In this document: positions 1 to 7,626 of the stretch, piece after piece
How positions within the stretch are numbered: position 1 is the first letter of the stretch
Layout: every line of letters begins with the position of its first letter
Assembly: GCA_005884855.1 (NCBI GenBank)
Contig: VAZS01000388.1
Location: 1 to 9,555, forward strand
DNA from: Alphaproteobacteria bacterium
Lineage (GTDB): Bacteria > Pseudomonadota > Alphaproteobacteria > Rhizobiales > Xanthobacteraceae
Direction: 5' to 3'
DNA: 9,555 nt
Notes under the pieces: generated by a model
Told to the model about the DNA's origin: nothing
Databases searched by the model: none
What the model saw: the letters and a program-made list of their open reading frames with translations, nothing else
Program-made: the position numbers and the translations under genes

Positions 1-602
1 TCAAGCAGATTTAGAATTTGAGCACGGATCGAAACATCCAACGCCGAAACCGGCTCGTCACAGATCACGAATTCGGGATTGAGCACCAGCGCGCGGGCGA
101 TGCAGATGCGCTGGCACTGTCCGCCGGAAAACTCATGCGGCAGCCGTCCGATCACAAGAGAAGCATCGAGCCCAACCGCGCTCAACACTTCGCAGACGAG
201 TTCCTGACGTTTCTTGGGATCCTTGACGCCAGCTATTACCAGCGGCTCCGCGACGATATCGCCGATCCGCCGTCTAGGGTTGAGCGAAGCGATCGGATCC
301 TGAAAGATCAACTGCACACGCTGGCGCATCTTGCGCAAGCTATCGCCTTGCATCGCGGTGAGGTCCTGGCCATCGAACAGAACGCGCCCGGAGACTGCCC
401 GGCGCAACTGCAGCACCGCGCGTCCCAGCGTAGACTTGCCGCAGCCGGACTCCCCGACCAGACCAAGGGTCTCGCCTCGACCCACTTCCAGACTGACGCC
501 GGACACCGCGTGTATCGTCTTGGTTCCGACGGCATATTCAACGACGAGATTTTCCACCTTGAGCAGGGGATCGCGTGAACGAGATTGCGCCCTGTCCTGC
601 AT
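1..602 (-). CDS. Dpp/Opp-type ABC transporter ATP-binding protein (DppF/OppF-like), 3' end cut by window
   Basis: This is one of the two cytoplasmic ATPases that power the peptide-type importer. Two hundred complete codons are visible and the frame is still open at base 1, so roughly the last third is outside the window, given the usual 320-330 residues. Visible motifs are Walker A GESGCGKS (about residues 50-57), Q-loop FQDP (100-103), ABC signature FSGGQ (158-162) and Walker B VICDEP (179-184) followed by SALD. The H-loop and the C-terminal oligopeptide-transporter extension are not reached. The ATG lies in a TGATG overlap with the stop of the upstream ATPase gene and has no Shine-Dalgarno sequence of its own, which suggests translational coupling. 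Oddity: residue 163 is Cys where the family usually has Arg (SGGQRQR), with further Cys at 167 and 181. The family call is secure. Its place as the second ATPase is inferred from gene order and sequence style. Confidence 0.95.
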   Translation of the reverse strand, partial: MQDRAQSRSRDPLLKVENLVVEYAVGTKTIHAVSGVSLEVGRGETLGLVGESGCGKSTLGRAVLQLRRAVSGRVLFDGQDLTAMQGDSLRKMRQRVQLIFQDPIASLNPRRRIGDIVAEPLVIAGVKDPKKRQELVCEVLSAVGLDASLVIGRLPHEFSGGQCQRICIARALVLNPEFVICDEPVSALDVSIRAQILNLL

Positions 603-1594
603 CATACGATTACGGCCGCGGTCTGAATCGGGTGAAAGCAGGCAAACTGGTGCTCGCCCGACTCCGCGGCCGTGAGCACGGGCTTTTGCCCGTAGCACAG
701 CCCGGCGGCATAGCGGCAACGCGGCGAAAAAGAGCAACCTTGGACAGGCCGAGTCGGATCGGGTGGGCGTCCGGAAATGGCCGGCAGCGGCGTATGTGGA
801 GCGCCATCGATCCTGGGTATCGCTGCCAGCAGCGCCTGCGTGTATGGCATGTGCATTTTCTTGAACAGCATGGGCGTAGGCGCGCGTTCCACGACACGTC
901 CGGCATACATTACCGCGACTTCGTCCGTTCGACCGGCGACGACACCGAGATCGTGCGTGATAATGATCATCGCCATGTGCCGGCGGCGCTGCTCCCGCGC
1001 CAGCAAATCGAGAATTTGCGCCTGGATGGTCACGTCAAGCGCCGTGGTCGGCTCGTCGGCGATCAGCAGTTTCGGCTCGCACGACAGTGCAATCGCGATT
1101 GCGACGCGCTGCCGCATGCCTCCGGAGAGTTGATGCGCGTACTGGGTCAGTCTCTGCTCCGGCGCGGGAATGCCGACCGCGGCAAGCAATTCGACGCTGC
1201 GCCTTTTCGCCGCCAGGCCGTCAAGCTCGAGATGCTCCTGCAGCGTCTCGACGAGCTGAGTGCCGATGGTCAGCACTGGATTCAAGGACGTCATCGGGTC
1301 CTGGAATACGACCGCGACAGAGCGGCCGCGCAATTTACGAAGGCGTTCGGGCTTAAGACCCACGAGATCCTGCCCATCGAACAACACGCGCCCAGACAGT
1401 TTGGCTTTTTTCGGCAGCAATTGCAGGATCGCGCGCGACAACATGGTTTTTCCGCAGCCCGATTCCCCGACAATTCCAAGGGTGCGGCCGGCGCCGATAG
1501 TCAGACTTACTTGATCGACCGCGCGAAGATTGCCGCGCGCGGTCGGCAAATCGACCGAGACATTTTCGATGGAAAGTAACGGCGGCACTGTCAC
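602..1594 (-). CDS. Dpp/Opp-type ABC transporter ATP-binding protein (DppD/OppD-like)
   Basis: A cytoplasmic ATPase of 330 residues, a normal length for the DppD/OppD family. Visible motifs are Walker A GESGCGKT (43-50), Q-loop VFQDP (96-100), signature LSGGM (156-160), Walker B LLIADE (176-181) and the H-loop histidine at 214 (IITHD). The C-terminal oligopeptide-transporter extension is complete and carries Cys287, Cys293, Cys300 and Cys319. The equivalent cysteine set binds a [4Fe-4S] cluster in at least one characterised OppD. It should pair with the DppF-type ATPase encoded next. The start is GTG, in a 4-base GTGA overlap with the stop of the upstream permease; only a weak AGGG lies upstream, fitting translational coupling. 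A second GTG two codons in is an alternative start. Confidence 0.97.
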   Translation of the reverse strand: MTVPPLLSIENVSVDLPTARGNLRAVDQVSLTIGAGRTLGIVGESGCGKTMLSRAILQLLPKKAKLSGRVLFDGQDLVGLKPERLRKLRGRSVAVVFQDPMTSLNPVLTIGTQLVETLQEHLELDGLAAKRRSVELLAAVGIPAPEQRLTQYAHQLSGGMRQRVAIAIALSCEPKLLIADEPTTALDVTIQAQILDLLAREQRRRHMAMIIITHDLGVVAGRTDEVAVMYAGRVVERAPTPMLFKKMHMPYTQALLAAIPRIDGAPHTPLPAISGRPPDPTRPVQGCSFSPRCRYAAGLCYGQKPVLTAAESGEHQFACFHPIQTAAVIV

Positions 1595-2463
1595 AGCGCG
1601 CCCTGACGCGGATCGGTGAGGGCCCTCAGCGTGTCGCCAATCAGATTGAACGAAAGCACGGTGAGAAACATGGCGATTGCCGGAATGAAAGCGAGCCGCG
1701 GCGCCACTTCCAGGCTTTCGCGCCCCTCCCCGATCATGCTGCCCCAGCTCGATATCGGAGGCGGCACTCCTAGCCCCAGAAACGAAAGTGCCCCTTCGAC
1801 CACGATGGTGACGGCGACGCCAAGCAGAAAAAAAGCGAGCAGCGGCAGAAATACATTCGGCAACAGCTCGCGCAGCAGGATGCGCGCATGGGTCGCGCCC
1901 AACGCCTGGGCTGCGATCACGAATTCGCGCCGCGCGAGAGTGAGGGTTGCAGCGCGCGCGACCCGCATGAAGGCGGGAGTGCTGAGCACGCCTACAATGC
2001 AGGTGAGATTGATCAGGGATTGCCCGAGATAGGCGATGACGGCCAGCGCCAATATCAAAGGAGGAAACGCCAGCAGTACGTCCATGCTGCCGCCAACGAT
2101 CGATTCAAAGCGGCCACGAAAGTAACCAGCCAGCATCCCAAGCGCGCCGCCGATCGTGATCCCTATCAGCGGCGCACAAAGACCCACAGTGAGCGATATC
2201 CGTGCACCATAGATCAGCCTGGCGAATTCGTCCCGACCAAGGCCATCGGTACCGAGCCAGTGCAATTGTGACATTGGCATGCGCCGTTCCAGCATGTCCA
2301 TGTCGGTGGGACTGGGTAGCGGCAGCAGATCGGCGAATGCGGCGGCGGCAAGAATGAAAATGGTCCAGGCGATCGCCGCCCAGAACAGCGGTCCCAACCG
2401 TGGCGCTCGCCTGACCGGAGTGACCGCGACTTCCTCGTTAATGCTGAGTTCAAGCGTGGCCAT
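1591..2463 (-). CDS. Dpp/Opp-type ABC transporter permease (DppC-like)
   Basis: An inner-membrane subunit of the importer channel, 290 residues from the chosen start. A short cytoplasmic N-terminus leads to a first membrane segment at about 26-46, then the HWLGTDGLGRD motif (about 68-78) typical of DppC/OppC, then five further hydrophobic segments. The EAA loop that contacts the ATPases is at about 179-203 (EFVIAAQALGA ... LLPN). The C-terminus DTLRALTDPR matches the usual DTLRDxLDPR ending of the family. The frame stays open 14 codons further upstream (to 2505), but the ATG at 2463 is preferred because AGGA sits six bases before it and the resulting N-terminus looks like the family. This start overlaps the upstream permease gene by 14 bases. 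Confidence 0.95.
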   Translation of the reverse strand: MATLELSINEEVAVTPVRRAPRLGPLFWAAIAWTIFILAAAAFADLLPLPSPTDMDMLERRMPMSQLHWLGTDGLGRDEFARLIYGARISLTVGLCAPLIGITIGGALGMLAGYFRGRFESIVGGSMDVLLAFPPLILALAVIAYLGQSLINLTCIVGVLSTPAFMRVARAATLTLARREFVIAAQALGATHARILLRELLPNVFLPLLAFFLLGVAVTIVVEGALSFLGLGVPPPISSWGSMIGEGRESLEVAPRLAFIPAIAMFLTVLSFNLIGDTLRALTDPRQGAL

Positions 2464-3400
2464 GACGGATCCTGGGATCGAGCACCGCATAGAGCATGTC
2501 GACAATGAAGTTCATCAGGACAAAGCCGCCGGCGACAAACAACACCACGCCCTGCAAAATGATGAGGTCCCGGGTGTAGATTGCGCCAATGAGAAGCCGG
2601 CCGATCCCCGGCAGCGCGAAAATCGTCTCGACAATCACGGCTCCACCAATCAGCCGGCCGATGTTGATCCCGGTGATAGTGATAAGGGTCAGCGATGACG
2701 GCTTCAACGCATGTACAAAAAGTATGCGCGACGCCTTCAATCCTTTGGCCTTGGCTAACGTGATATAATCCTCCTGCAGGGTCGCGATCATGTCGGAACG
2801 AAGCACACGCATGATCCCCGGCCATTCTGCGAGCGCAAGCGTCAGCGCTGGCAGAACCAAAAAGCGCAGATTTCCGGCAGGGTTCTCTTCGAATGGCACG
2901 TAACCGGTCGCAGGCAACCACCGAAGCTCGACAGCAAAGAGGTAAATCAACAGGATCGCGGAAAGGAATGTCGGGACCGAGAGCATGCCGAAAGCGCTGC
3001 CGGTCATGAAGCGGTCGAAGGCACTGCCGCTGCGCACCGCGCAGGCGATAGCGATGGGAACGCCGATGGCGAGAGCGGCGATCTGCGCCAGAAGCATCAG
3101 TTCAAACGACACCGGCAGCCGCTCGGCCACGGCCTGCCATACCGTTTGCCCGGTGCGGAATGAGCGGCCGAAATCGCCCTCGAGCACGTGACCCAACCAG
3201 CTGACATAGCGCCACCAGATCGGCTGATCGAGACCCATGTCATGCCGCAAGGCCTCCACCTTCTCCGGCGTGGCCTGATCGCCCAGGATCACGTAGGCGA
3301 GATCGCCTGGAAGCAGCGACGCAATCAGGAATGTCAGCAGCGAGACCGCGATCAGAACCGGCACGAGATACAAGAGCCGTCGAGCAACAAACCCGAGCAT
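2450..3400 (-). CDS. Dpp/Opp-type ABC transporter permease (DppB-like)
   Basis: The partner channel subunit in the inner membrane, 316 residues. The N-terminus (MLGFVARRLLYLVPVLIAVS) is the classic DppB/OppB opening, a short basic stretch followed by the first membrane helix. A periplasmic segment with MGLDQPIWWRYVSWL (about 55-69) and GDFGRSF (75-81) follows, also family hallmarks, then about five more membrane helices. The EAA loop is at about 211-234 (DYITLAKAKGL ...), and the C-terminus VDMLYAVLDPRIR is typical. The ATG lies 6 bases after the stop of the binding-protein gene, so the two are almost certainly co-transcribed. It forms the translocation pore with the DppC-type protein encoded next. 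Confidence 0.96.
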   Translation of the reverse strand: MLGFVARRLLYLVPVLIAVSLLTFLIASLLPGDLAYVILGDQATPEKVEALRHDMGLDQPIWWRYVSWLGHVLEGDFGRSFRTGQTVWQAVAERLPVSFELMLLAQIAALAIGVPIAIACAVRSGSAFDRFMTGSAFGMLSVPTFLSAILLIYLFAVELRWLPATGYVPFEENPAGNLRFLVLPALTLALAEWPGIMRVLRSDMIATLQEDYITLAKAKGLKASRILFVHALKPSSLTLITITGINIGRLIGGAVIVETIFALPGIGRLLIGAIYTRDLIILQGVVLFVAGGFVLMNFIVDMLYAVLDPRIRHGHA

Positions 3401-3406
3401 AGCCGA

Positions 3407-4948
3407 CTATTCCATCCAGACGTTGGATACGTCGACCAGCCCGCTATACATCTTCGGCAAGCCTTTCAGTTTGGCACTTGAGATCGCGTAGTAGGTATTC
3501 TGGAAGGTCCAGTACCAGATCGCCTGCTGATTGATGTGCCGGCTGATCGCGCAATAATCCTCCGTACGCTTCTCCGGATCTGCGGTCGTCCGCGCATGTT
3601 CAAGCAGCGCATCGAGTTCGGGATTGGAGTAGTTGGCGAGCGCGACCGGACTGCCGGTATGGAAATTCGCATACATCTGCGTGTCGGGGTCGGGGAAATC
3701 GACGATCCGCCACCCTATCAACTGGAACTGGCGCATGAAGGCGCGCGGCACGAAGGTGGCCTGATCGATCTGCTCGAGTTCCACATTGGCGCCGACCTGT
3801 TTCCAGAATTGCTGGAAGATCTGACCGGTATTGCGCCCGCGTGGCGTCGCAGTCACGATCATCTTGAATTCGACCGGCTTGCCGTACTCCTTGATCAGCG
3901 CCTTGGCCTTCTCGATGTCATTGGGCAGCGCGCCGTCGTCCTTGCACTTCACCCAGGAGCCATCGCCGTAGGGATTTGTGGCCGGCCGGGCCAGGCCATT
4001 CGTAAGGGCCTGCGACATCTTCTTGCGATCGATTGCCATGACCAGCGCCTGCCGCACGCGCACATCGTCGAATGGTGCGACCTTGGTATTGAAGGCAGCA
4101 ACCGCGGCGCCAGACCCTGCATAGGTGTGGACCGTCAACTTGGGGTCTTTTTGCGCTCTCTGAATGTTGTCGGCATCAGTCTCGTCATCCCAGATGATAT
4201 CCGCCTCGCCGGATTGCAGGCTGGCGAAGCGCGACTGCGCATCCGGCAGCGGTTTTAGAACGATCCGGTCCAGGTAAGGGTGACCCTTGTTCCAGTAACC
4301 AGGATTTTTCTCGAGAACGATGCGATCACCCGCGGCCCATGATTTCAGGATGTATGGTCCGGTACCCACGGGATTGCGATTGTAGTCCTCACCCTTTGTC
4401 TTCCACGCCGTCGGAGACTGGACCGCAAAGTTCGAGCTTGGGACTGTCAGGATCGCCGGCAGGTTCACCGACGGGTCGTTCAGATTATAAACCAGCGTCA
4501 GTTCGTCGGGCGCCTGCACGTCGTGGATTCCGGCAATATAAAAAGCACAGCGGCATTTGTTAGCCGGATCTTTTTGCCGGTCGAAATTGGCCTTTGCCGC
4601 TTCGGCGTTAAACGGCGTACCGTCGTGGAATTTGACGCCGGGCCGCAATTTGAACGTCCAGGTCTTGAAATCATCCGAATGATTCCAGGAAACCGCAAGC
4701 TTGGGCTGTGGCACGCCCTTGTCATCCAGATAAGTAAGCGTGTCGAAAAGCGCCGCAGCCGCTGTCAACGCCGCGGTATCAAAGACGCCGACCTTCAACG
4801 GATCGAAACCGGGAATATCGAGCTCAAGGCCGACAGTGATGCTGCCGCCGGGCTTTTGGGCCTGCGCGGCGCCTGCGAACAAGTAAAGACCAAATGCCGT
4901 CGCAAGGAAAATTCGCGAGAGCGCACGCGAATGGCATAATGCCTTCAT
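3407..4948 (-). CDS. Periplasmic substrate-binding protein of a peptide-type ABC transporter (SBP_bac_5 family)
   Basis: The periplasmic receptor that delivers cargo to the importer, 513 residues including a signal peptide. Residues 1-30 have basic residues, a hydrophobic core and AQA at the end, so cleavage is expected after Ala30; there is no lipobox, so it should be soluble. Family hallmarks are LFDTLTYLDDKG (67-78), LRPGVKFHDGTPFNA (101-115), VGTGPYILKSW (194-204), EKNPGYW (213-219) and APFDDVRVRQALVMAIDR (291-308). SBP_bac_5 proteins bind di- and oligopeptides, but also opines, nickel chelates, sugars and other solutes, so the ligand here is unknown. The mature protein has four Cys (132, 134, 335, 466), which could form disulfides. 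It is the first gene of the operon, with a strong ribosome site. Confidence 0.96.
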   Translation of the reverse strand: MKALCHSRALSRIFLATAFGLYLFAGAAQAQKPGGSITVGLELDIPGFDPLKVGVFDTAALTAAAALFDTLTYLDDKGVPQPKLAVSWNHSDDFKTWTFKLRPGVKFHDGTPFNAEAAKANFDRQKDPANKCRCAFYIAGIHDVQAPDELTLVYNLNDPSVNLPAILTVPSSNFAVQSPTAWKTKGEDYNRNPVGTGPYILKSWAAGDRIVLEKNPGYWNKGHPYLDRIVLKPLPDAQSRFASLQSGEADIIWDDETDADNIQRAQKDPKLTVHTYAGSGAAVAAFNTKVAPFDDVRVRQALVMAIDRKKMSQALTNGLARPATNPYGDGSWVKCKDDGALPNDIEKAKALIKEYGKPVEFKMIVTATPRGRNTGQIFQQFWKQVGANVELEQIDQATFVPRAFMRQFQLIGWRIVDFPDPDTQMYANFHTGSPVALANYSNPELDALLEHARTTADPEKRTEDYCAISRHINQQAIWYWTFQNTYYAISSAKLKGLPKMYSGLVDVSNVWME

Positions 4949-4956
4949 CGGATAAT

Positions 4957-4964
4957 CCCTCCCC
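4957..4964 (-). promoter_or_regulatory. Ribosome binding site of the binding-protein gene
   Basis: The minus strand reads GGGGAGGG, ending 8 bases before the ATG at 4948. This is among the strongest Shine-Dalgarno matches in the window and fixes the start. It fits the expectation that the binding protein is made in excess over the membrane subunits. Confidence 0.8.
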
Positions 4965-4976
4965 AGTTGCCGCCCG

Positions 4977-4990
4977 TCCGGTGTTCCGGA
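4977..4990. repeat. Short perfect inverted repeat in the leader of the ABC operon
   Basis: TCCGG and CCGGA arms (5 base pairs) flank a 4-base loop, 12 bases upstream of the binding-protein Shine-Dalgarno sequence. It could form a small hairpin in the mRNA leader or be half of an operator. It has no following T-run on the minus strand, so it is not an intrinsic terminator. The function is unproven and a chance occurrence is possible. Confidence 0.35.
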
Positions 4991-5088
4991 TCGTTAGTTG
5001 CCGTCGATCAGATTGGCCGGAATTAGTTTCTCGAGCAAGGCCAACAGGAGGGTACGGATGAAAAGCCGCAGTTAAGATGCGCTTGACT

Positions 5089-6294
5089 TCACCGCAGCTC
5101 CGAAACTAGCGGTTTGCCTGCGTAGGCGGCGATTTCCTGTTGGGAAAGTCCGACTTCCTCCAGCAAGGCAACGGTGTGCTCGCCCAGGGTTGCCATCCTC
5201 TTTCCGGCTGAGACATTGGCTCCAGACATGCGAAACGGCAAGTTCAGCACCTTGAACGTGCCGCCGCCATCCCTGGCCTCGGACAATGCGCTCCGATGGG
5301 CGATTTGCGGATCGTTCAAGGCTTCGGCGACTGTGCGGTAGGCCGAACAGGGAACTCCAGCGGCATTCAAGGCGGTGAGACATTTCTGCGTGGCGAGAGT
5401 GCGCGACCATGTCTCGACACCGTCCATCAAATCCGCCCAATTGTCGCGCCGATCGGAATATTTCGCAAAGCGGGGATCGGCGATCCACTCAGGACGACCG
5501 ATCACCCCGATCAAGCTCTGGAATGTTTTCTCGCTGGCGACAGCCAGCATGACGTATCCATCTGCAGTTTCGAGCGGGCCGAACAACGGTCGTGGGGTCT
5601 GCTTCACCTCGAATTGCGACCACTGCAGTTCATTCAACGTCAGGCTGAGCATCGACTCCAGCATCGAAACGTCGATGTGCTGGCCCTGCTGAGTGCTGTG
5701 ACGCTGGTGCAGCGCCGCCGAGATGGCGCCAAAAGCGTAGACACCGGTGAGAACGTCGGCGAGATAGATACCGCAGTAGTCAGGCCGGGATCGTCCTGGT
5801 TGATACGCGAGGTGCGCCATGTCGTAGCCGGAAGCCGCGTGGATAACCGGCGCGTAGGCCGGCAATTCCGCTGACGGCCCGGTCTGGCCATAGCCGGAGA
5901 TCGAACAATAGATCAGTTTTCCATTGAACTCGCGCAGCGAACCGTAGTCCAGCTTCAATCTTTGCATCACGCCCGGACGAAAATTTTCGACAAGGATATC
6001 CGTATCAGTGACCAGCCGGTGGATGATTTCGACCGCGTCAGGCGACTTCAAATCGAGAACAAGGCTCTTCTTGCCGATATTAAGCTGACCAAAAGCTGTG
6101 GAGCAGCCATTACGCACCGGCGGTCGGTTTCGCATCGTTTCGCCTTCGGAGGACTCGATTTTGATGACTTCCGCGCCCATGTCCGCGAGCATCCGCGTGC
6201 AATGCGGACCGGCAATCGTGGTGGAAAAATCCAGTACACGTAGTCCCGCGAAGCTCTTCGTCAAATTAGCCTCGTCTTTTCCAGCTAGGGTCAT
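5089..6294 (-). CDS. Class III CoA-transferase (CaiB/BaiF family)
   Basis: A cytoplasmic enzyme of 401 residues, the usual length for family III CoA-transferases, which move CoA from an acyl-CoA donor to a free carboxylic acid and occur in oxalate, carnitine, bile-acid and aromatic-acid metabolism. The N-terminus has the family opening LRVLDFSTTIAGPHCTRMLADMGAEVIKIE (residues 18-47), followed by LNIGKKSLVLDLKSP (71-85), VENFRPGVMQRL (102-113) and the ISGYGQTGP stretch (132-140). The expected catalytic aspartate, which forms the aspartyl-CoA intermediate, is Asp180 in LADVLTG. The C-terminal domain ends with GEHTVALLEEVGLS. The ATG at 6294 is preceded by GGAGGGAG at a 10-base spacing. The substrate cannot be assigned. 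Its nearest gene downstream is the peptide-type importer, a possible but unproven functional link. Confidence 0.95.
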   Translation of the reverse strand: MTLAGKDEANLTKSFAGLRVLDFSTTIAGPHCTRMLADMGAEVIKIESSEGETMRNRPPVRNGCSTAFGQLNIGKKSLVLDLKSPDAVEIIHRLVTDTDILVENFRPGVMQRLKLDYGSLREFNGKLIYCSISGYGQTGPSAELPAYAPVIHAASGYDMAHLAYQPGRSRPDYCGIYLADVLTGVYAFGAISAALHQRHSTQQGQHIDVSMLESMLSLTLNELQWSQFEVKQTPRPLFGPLETADGYVMLAVASEKTFQSLIGVIGRPEWIADPRFAKYSDRRDNWADLMDGVETWSRTLATQKCLTALNAAGVPCSAYRTVAEALNDPQIAHRSALSEARDGGGTFKVLNLPFRMSGANVSAGKRMATLGEHTVALLEEVGLSQQEIAAYAGKPLVSELR

Positions 6295-6393
6295 CTTATA
6301 AAAACTCCCTCCGGCCCGCGTAATCCCGCAGCCACCGGTCTTACCCTAGATCGCGCAACTGGCGCGGGGAAGCAACTAACCGATTAAACCTCA
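6295..6393. other. Intergenic region between the MFS and CoA-transferase genes
   Basis: These 99 bases hold the CoA-transferase ribosome site and a small inverted repeat (5-base arms CGCGC/GCGCG at 6352-6356 and 6362-6366, 5-base loop). No T-run follows the repeat on the minus strand, so it is not a standard terminator. No convincing promoter hexamers were found, although the spacing suggests one could lie here. Confidence 0.4.
6305..6312 (-). promoter_or_regulatory. Ribosome binding site of the CoA-transferase gene
   Basis: The minus strand reads GGAGGGAG, 10 bases before the ATG at 6294. The spacing is slightly long, but the match is strong and the next in-frame Met is 34 codons downstream, inside the conserved N-terminal fold, so the start is secure. 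Confidence 0.7.
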
Positions 6394-7626
6394 TCAATTC
6401 CCACCCGATTGCTCCGCGCTCCGACGCGTCTCGGGCATGACCAACCAGATCATGAGAAGGCCTACGGCTGCAACACCTGCAAGTCCGAGGAAGGCTACGT
6501 TGCTGCCGAACTGATCACTGGCGTAACCGGCCAGCACGGTACTAAGTGATGCGCCGATGCCAGTAGCCGTGCCGACAATACCCTGCGCCAAATTGAAGTG
6601 ACCGCTTCCGAACGCGATGTCTGCAACAATCAACGGCACCATCACACTAAACACCGCCGCGGTGATGCCGTCGAATGCCTGCACGGCGACCAGCAGGTAG
6701 GGATCGTGCACCGTCGCAAAGAGTAAGCCGCGAACAGCGAGCGCGGCAAACCCCAAAAGCAGCAGCGGCCGTCGTCCCCATTGCTGCGCTAACCTTCCGA
6801 CCGATGGAGACATCAGTGCCACAATCGCTTGTGGGACTATAATGCACGCCGCGATCAGCACCGGCGCCCACGTCGCTGACCGAGTCGTCACGACACCTGC
6901 CATCAACGGAAGCATCGCCGCGTTCGCGAGTTGCAGCAGAAGCACAGCAAAGCCAAAGATCAGTAGTGCAGGTCGACGGACCAAAGCGAGGACACTGGTT
7001 GCACTGACTTCGCCCTCGTCGCGTAGCACCGCACCATGTGCCCGGGCGATGTCAATTTCGCGCTCACGAATCCGCGCGAGCGCCAGTAAGGTCGGGATCG
7101 CCAGCATGAAGGTGACCAGAAATACCGAACGACTCGATACAAGATAACCCGCGGTACCCATCACCGCGGCGGCAGTCCCGTTGCCAATCGAGGCAAACCG
7201 GGCATTGCGCCCGAGCCGCTCGCTCATGGCGTCCGGCCCGACCAGACCGAGACTTATCGCAGCAATTGCCGGACCGAGCACGCAGCTCGCGGCGGCGTGC
7301 AGCGTCGCTGCGGTCACCACGACGGGAAAGATCGGCCACGACGCATACGCCAGTGCGCTAAGACCGATTGCCGCAACGGCAAGGCCGGCGACCAGTCGCT
7401 CGGAGCGGGCCGCATCGACGACGGCGCCTCCAGGCATCTGGCCGATCAAGCCGACTATGCCCCCGATCGACAGCACCAGACCGATCTGGCTCTGAGTCCA
7501 CTTCTGGGTCGTGAGGTAAACCGCGATGAACGGTCCGAATCCGGTCTGCACATCCGCCAGAAAGAAGATGAACCAGTCGAGGCCGCGCGAGCTCTGGCGC
7601 GAGGGAGCTGCCGCCGTTTTGACCAT
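6394..7626 (-). CDS. Major facilitator superfamily transporter
   Basis: An inner-membrane secondary transporter of 410 residues from the chosen ATG, with about 12 hydrophobic segments in two six-helix halves joined by a charged cytoplasmic loop at about 186-213. A motif A-like sequence lies between helices 2 and 3 (PGGAVVDAARSERL, about 65-78), and a second in the equivalent place of the C-terminal half (SVGRLAQQWGRRP, about 275-287). The tail VMPETRR is common in MFS permeases. The general look is that of an efflux-type MFS protein, but the substrate is unknown. In-frame starts are limited by a stop at 7636-7638 to TTG 7632, GTG 7629 and ATG 7626; ATG is chosen because GAGAG lies eight bases upstream. 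It stands apart from its neighbours (118 and 99 bases), so it may be its own unit. Confidence 0.93.
   Translation of the reverse strand: MVKTAAAPSRQSSRGLDWFIFFLADVQTGFGPFIAVYLTTQKWTQSQIGLVLSIGGIVGLIGQMPGGAVVDAARSERLVAGLAVAAIGLSALAYASWPIFPVVVTAATLHAAASCVLGPAIAAISLGLVGPDAMSERLGRNARFASIGNGTAAAVMGTAGYLVSSRSVFLVTFMLAIPTLLALARIREREIDIARAHGAVLRDEGEVSATSVLALVRRPALLIFGFAVLLLQLANAAMLPLMAGVVTTRSATWAPVLIAACIIVPQAIVALMSPSVGRLAQQWGRRPLLLLGFAALAVRGLLFATVHDPYLLVAVQAFDGITAAVFSVMVPLIVADIAFGSGHFNLAQGIVGTATGIGASLSTVLAGYASDQFGSNVAFLGLAGVAAVGLLMIWLVMPETRRSAEQSGGN

Larger units (their letters stand above)
4949..5088. other. Intergenic region carrying the presumed promoter of the ABC operon
   Basis: These 140 bases separate the CoA-transferase stop from the binding-protein start. 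They hold the strong ribosome site and the small inverted repeat described separately, and a second inverted repeat: TTGGCC at 5013-5018 and GGCCAA at 5039-5044, 20 bases apart. No convincing sigma-70 promoter is visible; the best candidate (TTGCTC, 17 bases, CAATCT on the minus strand) is poor. No clear intrinsic terminator follows the CoA-transferase gene, so read-through into the ABC operon cannot be excluded. Confidence 0.5.

Noticed and set aside
18..578. Plus-strand open frame (186 codons) at the left end
   Set aside because: The minus strand here encodes an unmistakable ABC ATPase with all motifs in frame; the plus frame is its shadow.
575..1579. Long plus-strand open frame (334 codons) opposite the DppD-type gene
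   Set aside because: It mirrors the full length of a clear ATPase gene; the product is rich in Arg, His, Asp and Gln with no recognisable domain, as expected from the antisense frame of a GC-rich gene.
2759..2770. TATAAT on the plus strand
   Set aside because: It lies inside the DppB-type permease gene with no plus-strand gene downstream; incidental.
3536..4258. Plus-strand open frame (240 codons) opposite the binding-protein gene
   Set aside because: It is antisense to a secure SBP_bac_5 gene, shows no domain and no convincing ribosome site, and is explained by codon bias of the real gene.
5010..5040. Candidate sigma-70 promoter (TTGCTC, 17 bases, CAATCT) for the ABC operon on the minus strand
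   Set aside because: The -10 match is poor, so it is mentioned only as the best of weak candidates.
5058..5075. Plus-strand mini-ORF with a good AGGAGG-like sequence before ATG in the gap upstream of the ABC operon
   Set aside because: It has only five codons before a stop, and nothing suggests a plus-strand transcript or leader-peptide role.
5064..5100. Possible terminator after the CoA-transferase gene (CGCA/TGCG stem followed by TTTT on the minus strand)
   Set aside because: The stem is four base pairs with a mismatch outside it and the T-run is short; too weak to support.
6352..6366. Hairpin after the MFS gene as a terminator
   Set aside because: The stem has five base pairs and no T-run follows on the minus strand; not enough to call a terminator.
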